From the NCBI GenBank assembly GCA_037039685.1, contig JAWNGF010000002.1:4712001-4776000 (forward strand): DNA of 64,000 bases. The letters run 5' to 3'. The notes beneath the pieces were generated by a model. The model made no database searches, was not told the DNA's origin, and saw nothing but the letters and a program-made list of their open reading frames with translations. The translations under genes were made by a program, and so were the position numbers. Shown one piece after another: positions 26,020 through 36,243 of this stretch (its first letter is position 1; each line of letters opens with the position of its first letter). The DNA is from Ceratobasidium sp. AG-K (lineage: Eukaryota > Basidiomycota > Agaricomycetes > Cantharellales > Ceratobasidiaceae).

Positions 26020-26275
26020 TGAGGCGAACAGTATGTCACGTGCGCGCTGAGCGGCCCAAAACAACAGGTTTAAGCAGGCCCAAACAAACTTCCCGTGTCA
26101 TCTCCCTTTTGGGATGAAGTGGCCATCGGCGAAGTCACCTGCGATTTGACCGTTGTTGTGGCTTCCACCACCTCGGTCTACTCGACACCTGTTGCGACCT
26201 TTGTGGAGGACGATATATTGACCTCGCCAGGTGTCACCCAGCCATCTCCGACCTCACTCTCGCTATCAAGCCGTC
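26020..26275. promoter_or_regulatory. Bidirectional promoter, NTO1 / RING gene
   Basis: 256 bp between divergent start codons. No TATA-like element was seen in either orientation. The sequence is not open in a way that suggests a further exon of either gene, although an N-terminal frame for the RING gene runs through part of it. Confidence 0.45.
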
Positions 26276-27862
26276 ATGGCAGACTACCAGTGCCCCACAT
26301 GTCTGGAAACTTTGGGTCGGCCTAAATATGAGCCAATGGCACTGAAGTGCGGTAAGTATGGCGGCCTGGTTGAAGCTGGCATGCTAATTCTCATCAAATC
26401 TCGGTCCTAGGCCACATAATATGTAGTACCTGTCTCCCCAAGACGGTGAAGCGTAATAGCGCCAACCATGTCTGCGGGATGTGTCGCAAGGAATGCCAGC
26501 CTCAGGACGTTTATCGTATTTACCTACCAACGCCCGTTCAATCATTGCCTTCGAGTTCGTCAAGATCGTCAAGCTCCAGCCATAGCTCCCGGCCCTCGCT
26601 TTCTGAGTCCCAAATTCAACAAGCGAATACCATTGCAATCGCGGCATCTCAAGCTGGAGTTGAAAGCTCACGAGTCGAGCTACAGAGCATCGTCACTTCT
26701 GCAGAGCAGTTTTATGTTGGAATCGAGGAGTATTCTGGCCAGGCTCAGGTAGGACTCGGATGTTTCGCCTGTTCGAGCCTCAAATAACACTCTCACTCAG
26801 GAAACTCTTGATGCTTTGCTATCGGTTCTCACCGGCCTTAGGCAAAAGCTTGTTTACGCAGCACGCCTCGATAGCGCCAAACAATTCCAACACAAGCTCC
26901 AGCTCGACATAGACGTACACAAAAACGAGCTTAGGAACTCTCAGCAACGCCTCCGTGAAAGCGAGCTCGAGGTCGCTCGCCTATCTCGTGATCTCTCTCT
27001 GTCGGAGAGACGCGCAAAACGTGCCGAGGCCAAGGCAACACAATGGGAGCAACAGGCAGAAGCCATCGAAGACCGCAGATACACCGAGTGGGTTCGAGCG
27101 GACGGGGCCACCAGCATCCTACGATCACAGGTTAGCGTTTTGCAGAAGGAAGTTCAGGAGCAAACCCGACGAAAGTTAAACTACAAGAAGAAGGTAAGCG
27201 TCTCACTAAATCATACATGGGTGTAGCCTAAGTCGCTCCACTAGTACTACTCCATGAAGCAAACACGATCCAAAGGCCAAATTCGTAGATGCTGCTGTGC
27301 AGCTTCAGATGATGATACCCTCGAAATTCTATCCTCTACTAGCACAGTCGACGAGGCCGAAATCTCGGCCGCCTTTTCGACACCGCACCCTCCGGAGAAT
27401 AAACCGAGTGTAACTACGAACGCTCAGATGCCACCAAGTCCCTCGGAGAGCCAAGAAGGCAGCGATGACGATTCGTTGACGGTTATCTATGGTCCACCTC
27501 TCTCCCAGCAATCCAAGAAGCGAAAGTTTTCAGATGCATCCGTCTCTTCTACATCGACTACGATGAGCATCCCCCCTCCCCTAATGCCTGAAGAACAACA
27601 GGTCAGAGAGGCTGCCTTGGACGCCCGGTTCTCCAAGCGACTCAGGGCGGCGCGAGACGAAGGTGTGAAGGAGGGTTGGGTTCCACCTGATTGGAAAGCC
27701 AAGGTTGTGATGGCTGATCGAATCAAGGAGATGAAAAAGGCTCGGAAGAGATCGCGAGAGGAGATGGACAAGGACACGGTTGGCACCAGTGGTGCCGGCG
27801 CCTTGGCATCCACCAAGACAGCTCAGAGCAGCGCTCGAGTGATAAGGTCACGGAGAATATGA
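26276..27862 (+). CDS. RING-finger protein with coiled coil, probable E3 ligase
   Basis: Four exons. The RING finger is N-terminal: QCPTCLETLG, then KCGHIICSTCLPK spanning the first intron, then NHVCGMCRKECQP, fitting a C3HC4-type spacing. A serine-rich linker follows, then about 150 residues of heptad-patterned coiled coil (for example LRNSQQRLRESELEVARLSR, ERRAKRAEAKATQWEQQAEA). The C-terminal half is disordered and acidic, with a basic helical end (KAKVVMADRIKEMKKARKRS) and a likely nuclear signal SKKRKFSD. The RING plus coiled-coil plan resembles meiotic or SUMO/ubiquitin E3s, but no ortholog is evident and the biological role is unknown. Start MADYQCPTC is the first ATG in frame with the RING. 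Confidence 0.8.
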
Positions 27863-28239
27863 TCTAACACTCTATCATTATCTTATTTGTACATTTTAGC
27901 ACTATTCGCGCTATCTTTTCGTTCTAGCCTATATATAACTACACGTATAGACCTGTAATTTGTACACTTGTTTCATAAAACTGCCGTTCCAGAGCCCAAA
28001 CAAATAATTACGTTGACTTTGGTGGGAATAGACACTAAAATCACAGTAAATGCGCATTGTAGATTTTACAAATAGATATAGGGGCTAGGGGCTCCGACCA
28101 AATCTCAAAAATGGTAATCCGTCCCTCGCCTGATAACTACGACATCAGAACCGCGTGGAGTTATCCTTGTGTCTCAACTTCTCGTTCAGCAGCTCACGAT
28201 TCCTACTTTTACCGCTTAAGAGCGCTTTGACTTACTACA
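27863..28239. other. Intergenic, AT-rich
   Basis: 3' region of the RING gene (repeated TATATA and TTTGTACA-like sequence between 27870 and 27980) and the promoter of the next gene. No feature with coding character. Confidence 0.4.
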
Positions 28240-29735
28240 ATGGATGACCAAACTCCTCCCGTTTGCTACTCGAGTGCCAACTCGCTGACCAGGATGATTC
28301 GGGCTCAGCTACCAGTTGGAAGTGCACAAAACTACGCCGCAATGCTAATATTAAACCAATTGTGTACATATGTAAGTTCAAGCAATATTCTAGGTCCGGT
28401 TCTGTCGCTGAATCATATCCTCAGTCAGACAAGTATGGACTACAGATGGGCTCAGACGAGCGTGTTGCAGTAGCTTCTCATTCTTTGGAGTTTTTGTACT
28501 TGGCTTGGTCTCATGACGTAGGCGTTGAGTTGAGTCAGGCGCAGATTGAGGTATGTAACAGCGTCAGGTCGTCAACAATTTACTGCAACATCGGCAGAAA
28601 TGGCCGGCACACGTCTGGAGAGACTCTATAAGTCTAGGAATAGACTTAGCCGATTTGATCAAGGACAGGCACAATGCTAAGGCGTGTACGGTCCCACTGT
28701 CGGTCTGTCTGAGGACTGAAACTTACTGACTAGCATAGGCCTTTAATCACGAGAAGTTCCGCGACGTTCGAACACTCCTAAGCTTTGGGGCAGTAGTGGA
28801 TCACTACTACAAAAATATCAAAAGGCTACATGTAAGAATGTATTTCTCTGGTTGCTTGTATGTTCTAACTCGGACGGTGAAAGGGTGGAATGGAGTCCTT
28901 CGAATGGTCATATCACCCCGCTAGTAACTCCGCAGAAGGGTTCCAACACGACCCTCTGCTCTTGGCTATGGAATGCTCTGGCATCGGCACAAGAATTGGA
29001 TTCAAATCCGCCGGGGAAATAGACGACAGGGGATGGGGCTGGCCTTTTGATTGGAGGCAAGGTAACCAGAGGAAGAACTTGCAGTCTTCAACTGTGCCAG
29101 GGTCAAATTCCCTGCCTCTGGTGGATACAATGCCCCTGGCACCCCCCGAACCCGACGCATCCGAGCTATCGTCCGTCTCAGCTTCAGTCTTACTGGATTC
29201 AATTTCGATGTCCGGCTCTGGCAACTTTTCAACCTCCGGTTCAACAACACTTCCGTCTTCGGCCACAGACTCAAGCATCTGGAGCTCTAGGGCTCATGTT
29301 AGCGCCATAGAACGACTTGAGGCATACCTTAGTGTCCTCGGCACTCCTCAATGCGAGCCAGTCAAACTGGTCCTGATTCGAAAGTCACAGCTAGTATCAT
29401 TGCAAGTGGCCGAGGAACCTGTTCGAGTTCGACCAAGGGGACCTATCAGACCGGATGGCAAGAAGCCTATAGTCTCATTAACGAACTATATTCAACGAGC
29501 ACATCCGCAATCTACGAGCTCATCCTGTCGATTGGATTGGGCCGCCGGTCACGAGCTGAGGATGCAAAAAATATCGACCGCTACCAAAGGAGCACCGGTG
29601 CCAATAAAGGGCGAAAGGGCGGGAAAGAAACAGCTTAGGGGGTTGAACTTTGCGTCTACCTTGAAGTCGGGTGGCCAAAGTTCACAAGTATCGTTCCAGG
29701 GCGCGGAGGAGTCCCAGGTTATAGACATCGACTGA
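28240..29735 (+). CDS. Unknown protein, lineage-specific
   Basis: Not recognised. The model starts MDDQTPPVCYSSANSLTRMI and continues in phase across two ordinary introns: CTY to SDKYGLQMGSDERV (acceptor near 28426) and AQIE to KWPAHVWRDSISLG (acceptor near 28597). A third junction, DRHNAK to AFNHEKFRDV, has no good GT donor and is uncertain. A 281-codon final exon starts near MESFEWSYHPASNSAEGFQH. The first half is helical and ordered (SHSLEFLYLAWSHDVGVELS). The second half is Ser/Pro-rich and ends ESQVIDID. A second frame between 29351 and 29638 (SLINELYSTSTSAIYELIL) also looks protein-like, so the C-terminal splicing may differ. No signal peptide or membrane segment. Confidence 0.5.
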
Positions 29736-29910
29736 AAAAAATTGGCTGTGCTTATATGCGAACTGACAAATGTATATAATCAATTTTACATTTTGAATAG
29801 TAGCAACAAAGCGAGCTGATCCACAAGTTGAGTGAGTCTGGGTCAATCGCGGGCGTTTCAGAGAGCGAGAGATAAAATTAAATGTGCATATACTCACTAG
29901 AGCCGATCGA

Positions 29911-30903
29911 TTACATCTCGAATTCCTCATCAGCAAATGGATCAATGGGCGGGAAGTCTCCGATGGTGATACGATCAGGTCGAACAAAAGCCCCATGCTT
30001 GTCTTTGCAAGTGAAATAACGGACGTCTTGTACTCTATGACCTGTCATACGCACGAATCACGAGTGAGAATAATAATCACTTACGATCCGTCGTTTTTAC
30101 CCACAGGCTCGTCGTACTCGATGCCGATCCAGTCGCCAGTTCCTGCGCACAGTTGGATTACGACTTGTGTAAAGACTTGATTTACGCCACATAACACGCA
30201 CCTTCCTTCCCAAACTTGGTTGGCCCTACGAACCTGATTGTCCCTCGCTTGATATCGCTTTCTCCACCCTCGGTTTCGATCTTGCATCGTGCGCCCACTT
30301 TGGCATCTGGAGGAGCCGTATAAACCTGCGCGGGAGAATTTTGCGTCGAATCCGCAAATCGGCCGATTTTATGGGCTTGCTTGTACGCAAGAACAGTGTC
30401 TGTTGGAACAGCGTGAGCTCAATGCGGGTCGAATGGTCAAAGGTAACACACCCGTTCGTTTTTGATATTCCTCGTCTGTAATCTCAAACTTTTCGACAGC
30501 TGATACGTCCGTGAATTGGCCGGTCAAGGAGTTCTTGTTGGTGTCTGCTACCTGCAAAAGAGTCAACTTGGGGTAGAAGCGCCCAAGTAGCCGACGTTAC
30601 TTTGAGTAGCATCATATCAGACAAGCTGTAGTATCCCAGCGGACGCGAATCATCATCAAGGACGTGTATTGGGGCCGAGTTTTGCTCGTCCATAGATCGG
30701 TGTATGGTCAATCGCTGGGATTCAGGCGCGATACCCGTGACGGATTCAAGTTTGCCCTAATGCGTAGCTTGATTGATCAAACGCGTCTCGTTAACCTTGC
30801 TGCAAGAACAAGATACCTTTAACTGTCCAATAGTAGTATGGAGTCCATATTTTCGCTCAGAAAACGTATCGGGCGATGTGACGTGAAGTGTTACAGTAGA
30901 CAT
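29911..30903 (-). CDS. ALF1: Tubulin-folding cofactor B (ALF1/TBCB)
   Basis: Cytosolic chaperone that binds alpha-tubulin on its way to the heterodimer. Start MSTVTLHVTSPDTFSERKYG begins an N-terminal ubiquitin-like domain (GLHTTIGQLK, LESVTGIAPESQRLTIHRSM). A linker (VADTNKNSLTGQF, VEKFEITDEEYQKR, DTVLAYKQAHKIGRF) leads to a CAP-Gly domain: GTIRFVGPTKFGKE, TGDWIGIEYDEPVGKNDGS and VRYFTCKDKHGAFVRPDRIT. The GKNDG groove that binds the EEY/F tail of tubulin is intact. The C terminus ends ADEEFEM, an acidic-aromatic tail like that of other TBCB proteins. Six exons with about 50-nt introns. Length and order match the family. The start codon faces that of the J-protein gene 181 bp away. Confidence 0.93.
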
Positions 30904-31084
30904 GATCGAGGTACGGCGGACGAAGCCGAGCCACGCGAAATGGGATCTATTGGATCACGGTCCCACGAAGCGCCAGGCGTTTGAATTGTGCCAGTCGCAT
31001 CATCCACTCGACCATCTACGTGTCCTCATCCACCCCCTCGTGACCTCCGCGCACCTCGAGACTCGAGAGCTTTGAAGAGTCGAA
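30904..31084. promoter_or_regulatory. Bidirectional promoter, ALF1 / J-protein
   Basis: 181 bp between divergent start codons. No obvious TATA box. An open frame crosses it on the plus strand (from 30988) but splicing evidence places the J-protein start at 31085. Confidence 0.5.
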
Positions 31085-32668
31085 ATGGTCAGTGTTCTCC
31101 GACTCAGAGATTGATTATTGCTAAACCCAAGTTGCAGGAGGCCAACCGCGATGACGCACTGAAGAGTTTACGGCTCGCACGAAAACATTTCGAGGGTGGG
31201 AATTTATCCGAAGCGCGAAGACTTGCAGACAAGTCAATAGGCCTGTACCCAACTCCCGAAGCCAAGGATTTCCTGGCCACACTCGCTTCTGCTCCTTCTC
31301 CATCGACTCCTTCCACACCTGTGGCATCCACCTCCGGCGCAGAGGCACATCCATCGGCGAGCGGCACACATAGCCGGAAAAACAAAGCTAAATCTGAGGC
31401 GGATTCGACTATCAGTGAAAAGAAATGGACGACGGAGCAGGCGGCCGTGGTGAAGCGAGTGCGGTCGTGTGGGACAACTGCGTACTATGAAGTCTTGGCG
31501 ATCGAAAAGTCGGCAGACGAGAATGAGGTTAAAAAGGCGTATCGCAAGGTGAGTAGTGGTATACTGAGGACCTTGTGCGCTCTAATGTGCTACGCGTAGC
31601 TTGCTTTGCAATTACACCCTGACAAGAACAATGCTCCTGGAGCAGACGAGGCCTTCAAAAGTGAGTGGCTGGTGGAGTCTATTAACCTTTGGCCGCTAAC
31701 TCTTTTTGCCTAGTTGTGTCCAAAGCATTTACAATATTGTCTGATCCACAAAAACGAGCGGTGTACGACCAGGTTGGTGGTGATCCCGAGCAAAGGGGTG
31801 GCGGAGGTTCAACTGGCGGTGGGATGGGTGGAATGCATATGCGACCAGGTCAAATGTTCTTTGATGAGGAGATCAACCCAGAGGGTAATAGTTGCATATA
31901 ATTGCCTGATATCATGCTGACGCGTTCCCTAGATGTATTCAACATGTTCTTCGGCGGTGGGGGGTTCGGTGGCCCAGGTTTTACTGCGTTTGGAAACGGC
32001 TTTGGCGGGGCTCCCGGTATGTACTTTACTTCACCGCCGGAGTGTGTGGTACTCATACTTGATCAGTGTTTACGGCGTCCTTTGGGGGACCTGGCATACG
32101 AGTACACCGCTTTGGGGGACAGCGTCAACGCGCGGCTCCCGACGGTCGACGACAAGGTCCCGAGCTTGCCGACGGGCGCTCACTATTCCTTCAACTTCTT
32201 CCTCTTATCGCCTTGCTTGCTATATCGGTCTTTTCGAGTTTGTTCTCGTTCATAGCGACTGGCGGCGGACCGGCACCCCCTGGATTCCGATACTCACATT
32301 CTCGTACCTTTAGTGTCGAGCGGACAACAGATCGACTAAACGTCCCCTATTTCGTTTCTCCGGCGGAATGGGCGGAGCACCCCATGGGCAAAACTGCGGA
32401 ACAGGTCAAGGCTGGAACCACTCCCAACGCCAAGGACGTTGCTCAACTTCGTTCGTTTGAGCGTGGAGTCGAACATCGATACGAGGAGCATTTATACGAC
32501 TTATGCCGGAACGAGTTCGAGAACAGGGAGAGGCGCATCGAGCAGCAAAAGGGGTTCTTTGGGTTCGGCGCGGATTGGGACAAGGTCAAGGAGATCCAAG
32601 CTGAGAGGTTGCCGGGTTGTGAGAAGCTTAGTGCACTGCAAACAAAACAAAAGTCATTGAAGAGATAG
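31085..32668 (+). CDS. ER membrane J-domain co-chaperone (DNAJB12/14-like, DUF1977)
   Basis: Hsp40 partner of cytosolic Hsp70 in ER quality control. Exon 1 holds only the ATG (31085-31087). A 50-nt intron (GTCAGT to TTGCAG) leads to EANRDDALKSLRLARKHFEG, the family N terminus that carries the TPR-like helices. Then come a disordered Ser/Thr/Pro stretch, the J domain (AYYEVLAIEKSADENEVKKA, then LALQLHPDKNNAPGADEAFK with the HPD motif, then IVSKAFTILSDPQKRAVYDQ), a Gly/Met-rich region (GGMGGMHMRPGQMFFDEEIN, VFNMFFGGGGFGGPG), one transmembrane helix (LLPLIALLAISVFSSLFSFI) and a DUF1977-type lumenal domain (DRLNVPYFVSPAEWAEHP, YEEHLYDLCRNEFENRERRI). Exons 31138..31548, 31600..31660, 31714..31884, from 31933, and a last exon near 32066..32668. 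Confidence 0.9.
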
Positions 32669-32872
32669 AGTCATGTTACATCGTTCGTTTGTCGTCGTAT
32701 ATCCCTTTTATTTTACGTAGATCTTGTATGTATCAATCGTTGAGGAAGTGTCCGAGTTTGACCGGCCATGATACGAGCGTGAGATGGGAAGAAATGGCAC
32801 GAGTTGATTGGATTGATTCGTAGTGGACATACAGCTGCACAAAGTCTAGCATTCATCCATCTTTTGGGTAGA

Positions 32873-33178
32873 TCACGCTGCCTCCTCCCTGGCTTGTTGC
32901 TTTAGCTTGATGTAGAATGCCTCGCGCTGACGAACTAGAGAGGGGTGATTGTTAGCCATGAGTACCTCTTATAGTACCATTGGAATCCATGTGCGTACCC
33001 GACGGGAGGTGGACCCCATACCTGTTCATGGGACGGTGAGAACAGGGATTAAATTATTTCGAGCTGATTGGGCAACGTACCAGTAGGCAAATCCAGCGGC
33101 AGTCCCCAGGCCAAGGGCGGCTGAAACGTCACGGATAAAGAGCCTGCGAAACTTGCCGCGGATTGGAGCAATAGCCAT
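32873..33178 (-). CDS. COX9: Cytochrome c oxidase subunit VIIa (COX9)
   Basis: Small single-span subunit of complex IV in the inner mitochondrial membrane. Three exons of 98, 23 and 62 nt (33178..33081, 33021..32999, 32934..32873) give exactly 60 codons plus stop. The sequence starts MAIAPIRGKFRRLFIRDVSA and has the membrane span SAALGLGTAAGFAYWYG. The micro-exon supplies YGVHLPS, and the tail is VRQREAFYIKLKQQAREEAA. Matches the family pattern of R-rich matrix side, YWYG at the end of the helix and R-x-FY-KL tail. The frame works only with the 23-nt exon included. Divergent from CDC55 with 197 bp between starts. Confidence 0.9.
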
Positions 33179-33375
33179 GTTTAAAGATTGAGTGCGACAA
33201 GTGAGGTGGTGGTTGTCTATGCAGGACTTGGAGCAGACCCTAAACAGCACAGGGACCCCGGGGCGTCCCGAGGCATCAAGGTATTACATAACAAGCCCCC
33301 GTGCCCACATACACGCCTCTCTTCTAAGACTACAATCTCCACCACTTATATATCTACTTTCCCAATCCTATTTAC
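33179..33375. promoter_or_regulatory. Bidirectional promoter, COX9 / CDC55
   Basis: 197 bp between divergent start codons. On the CDC55 side there is pyrimidine-rich sequence and CCACTTATATATC (TATA-like at 33345-33350) about 30 nt before the ATG. No coding character. Confidence 0.5.
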
Positions 33376-35179
33376 ATGGACGCCGACGCTGCGGCTGGTT
33401 CAGGACCTTGGCGCTTTGCGCAATGCTTTGGTGACAAAGGCGAGGTAGAAGATATCACTGAAGGTGCGAGTCTGCCCCGCTTGGACGAGTGACGTACTTA
33501 CTGGACGTGGGGCATTTCCTCCGTGCAGCCGACATTATTTCGACTGTCGAGTTTGACCATACCGGCGACTACCTCGCGACGGGTGACAAGGGCGGCCGAG
33601 TGGTGTTATTTGAGCGCAATAACCAGGCAAGTCGCGTTCATAAAACGGGTCTCTCCTTTTCGCTCCTTGCTGTAATACGCGTCGGTTGGAGCCAAAGTTA
33701 CGTTTCCTACGCGTGCAACATGAAAGCTAATGATTTTGTTTTCAGAAACGAGGATGCGAGTACAAGTTCTACACCGAGTTCCAGTCCCACGAGCCCGAGT
33801 TTGACTATCTCAAGTCGCTTGAGATCGAGGAAAAGATCAACAGGATAAAGTGGTGCAAGCGACAAAACGCGGCGCACTTTTTGCTCTCGACTAACGGTGC
33901 GGTTGTTTCTTATCTCTCGGCCGAGCAGCCACTGAGTTATGCTGGACCTTTGTTAGACAAGACAATCAAGTTGTGGAAGGTACATGAAAAGACGATCAAG
34001 CAAGTGTCTGAATCCAACTTGCACAACGGTCAACGAGCGACTCCTCCCCCGACCTCTGCCGCTGGGTTGAAACTACCCAAAATGACAGCGGGAGATGCAG
34101 TAGTAGCCGCGATCCCTAGGAAGGTCTATGCAAACGCGCATGCCTATCACATCAATTCGATTTCGATCAATTCCGATGGAGAAACCTATATTAGCGCAGA
34201 CGATCTTCGAGTCAACCTCTGGAACCTTGGGATCCATGATCAAAGCTTCAGTGAGCCCGCAGTAGCGCAGTGACCAAGGTCGCCTATCTAAGCCCGTTTT
34301 TAGACATTGTTGACATCAAGCCGGTTAACATGGAGGAATTGACAGAAGTCATTACCGCCGCCGAGTTCCACCCGATCGACTGCAACACTTTCATGTACTC
34401 GAGTTCCAAGGGGACGATCAAGCTCGCGGACATGCGCGACCAGGCATTATGCGATCGACATGCAAAGCGTGCGCATCTACGCCCTTGACCCTCGTTTATT
34501 GCACCTGACCCTACTTATTATTATATTACTCCCAGAGTTCGAAGAAGAGGAGGATCCGTCCAACCGATCATTCTTTTCCGAGATTATCTCGTCGATATCT
34601 GATGTCAAGTTTAGTCGAGACGGGAGATACATACTGTCCCGAGACTATCTGAGCCTCAAAGTTTGGGACATGAATATGGATCGCCGACCTGTCAAGACAA
34701 TCAACATCCACGATCATCTACGTGGCAAGTTGTGCGACTTGTACGAGAACGACTGCATCTTCGACAAGTTTGAGTGCTCGTTTAGTGGAGACGGCTCGTA
34801 AGTTATTAGACATCCTCCTCCAGGCAGAGTATATGCTTATTTGTATTTCGGTTATTAGCCAGGTGATGACAGGGTCGTACCATAATTACTTCCGGATATA
34901 CGATGTTGAGGGAAACAACGACGTCCTGTTGCAAGCGGACAAGTCTGCGTTCCGAGCGAACCGCATGGGAGGTGCGCGGACACCGGTGCGAGGGGCACCA
35001 GGGCGCCAAGGCATGAACGTGGACACGATCGATTTCAACAAAAAGATCCTCCACGGAAGCTGGCATCCCCGAGAGAATACAATTGCTGTGAGTACGCCTC
35101 GAGTTTGCCGTGGTTCGTGTACTCATCAGGAATGTAGATTGCGGCGACAAACAATCTATTCTTGTATAGCGCAGCGTAG
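33376..35179 (+). CDS. CDC55: Protein phosphatase 2A regulatory subunit B (CDC55/PPP2R2A)
   Basis: WD40 beta-propeller that directs PP2A to substrates in mitosis and stress signalling. Start [20 protein letters not shown]. Family blocks in order: [33 protein letters not shown] joined to [192 protein letters not shown]; and [18 protein letters not shown]. The intron after NNQ (33627-33745) begins with GC instead of GT. About eight exons. Ends 35179, about 370 bp before the mL21 stop on the other strand. Confidence 0.95.
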
Positions 35180-35548
35180 ACACAACTTGTTCTTTATTAT
35201 CGGATCCTGGTACTTCCCAACTCCCCAGCTTGTTATTTGCCCTCCCCTTACACTTGCATCCATTACCTGTCTTGAGCCACTCGCCGGCGGCTTTTACATG
35301 CCGGACCACGACCCAGTCCTGTATTGCATACATAAGACCAGAAGAGAGTCCGCGACGCGTTGTACTAAACTTACAAATTCATGTGAATATTGGATATCCA
35401 AGTGTGATCTCACAGGGCAGAACCGTCGCTCGAACCTACGCGTTCGTACGTCAAAATTAGGTTTTAGTTTGTTTGGCAAGGACGGTCGCAAAATTGACGA
35501 GGATCAGAATACATGCAATGATAAATAAACAGTAGACGAAAGCGAGGA
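35180..35548. other. Convergent 3' region, CDC55 / MRPL21
   Basis: 370 bp of shared 3' sequence, T-rich in the first half. Short open frames here show no domain character. Confidence 0.4.
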
Positions 35549-36096
35549 TTATGATGTGACCTCGATGTTTCCTATGCGTAGGCGAGTATAAGTCTGCTTG
35601 TGCTTGATGGTCTTTTCGTATCCCTTTCTCCTCTTCTTTTTGAAAATCTCGAGCATGGGACCTTTGGTGTGTTCGAGCACGGTGGCGGTAACACGAACGG
35701 GCAGTGTCCCTCGTACTGCGTATTCCCGCGAACCAAATTCGTGCACCGCATCGAGGTATAGCGAGTCGCCGGGACGAACGTCGCGTAAACGCGGAACAGT
35801 TAGGACATCACGGGGTGCGAGGAGGTATTTGCGACCGGCGACCGTGGCGACTGCGTAGTGCGATGTTTGAGACTGGATCAAGCCTAGTGCGCTAGACAAG
35901 TCGGCGGCGGCAGGCGCAGGCGGTTGGCGACGGAAAAGAACCGGCTGCTGACTGCAGAATGTCAAATCGAAAATATTAGGCGGTATGGGAGGCAGACTCA
36001 CGGACACTCCCAGTACGCAACCATCCGAGTGCATCTGAAACGTGGATAAGATATATATCGCATATACTCGCACTTGTACTTACTCCTCGCAAACAT
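35549..36096 (-). CDS. MRPL21: Mitochondrial large ribosomal subunit protein bL21m
   Basis: Component of the mitochondrial 54S subunit. Two short 5' exons (MFARCTRMVAYWECP) splice onto the main exon, with joins GTAAGT...TTTCAG and GTGAGT...CTGCAG in phase. The body has the bL21 fold: SHYAVATVAGRKYLLAPRDV, LRDVRPGDSLYLDAVHEFGS, LPVRVTATVLEHTKGPMLEI, FKKKRRKGYEKTIKHKQTYT and RLRIGNIEVTS. The FKKKRRK and HKQTYTRLRI segments are the conserved rRNA-binding end. The N terminus is basic and short, fitting a mitochondrial presequence. An in-frame extension upstream of 36096 exists but would run into the ATP1 promoter, so the first ATG of the spliced frame is used. Confidence 0.85.
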
Positions 36097-36243
36097 TGTT
36101 AGGGGTCGGGCGGTCGGAAAAACACGGAAAGAACGGCGGATACAACCGGACTCCCAGGCTGGTCCGTGCATTTGCATCCGGGCCGCACTCCAAGTGTTCC
36201 CACCGATTCTTTCGCTGCCCGCTCTCCCAACAACTCTGCAGTG
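36097..36243. promoter_or_regulatory. Bidirectional promoter, MRPL21 / ATP1
   Basis: 147 bp between two divergent nuclear genes for mitochondrial proteins. GC-rich, no TATA box. Arrangement suggests co-regulated initiation, which is inference. Confidence 0.5.
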
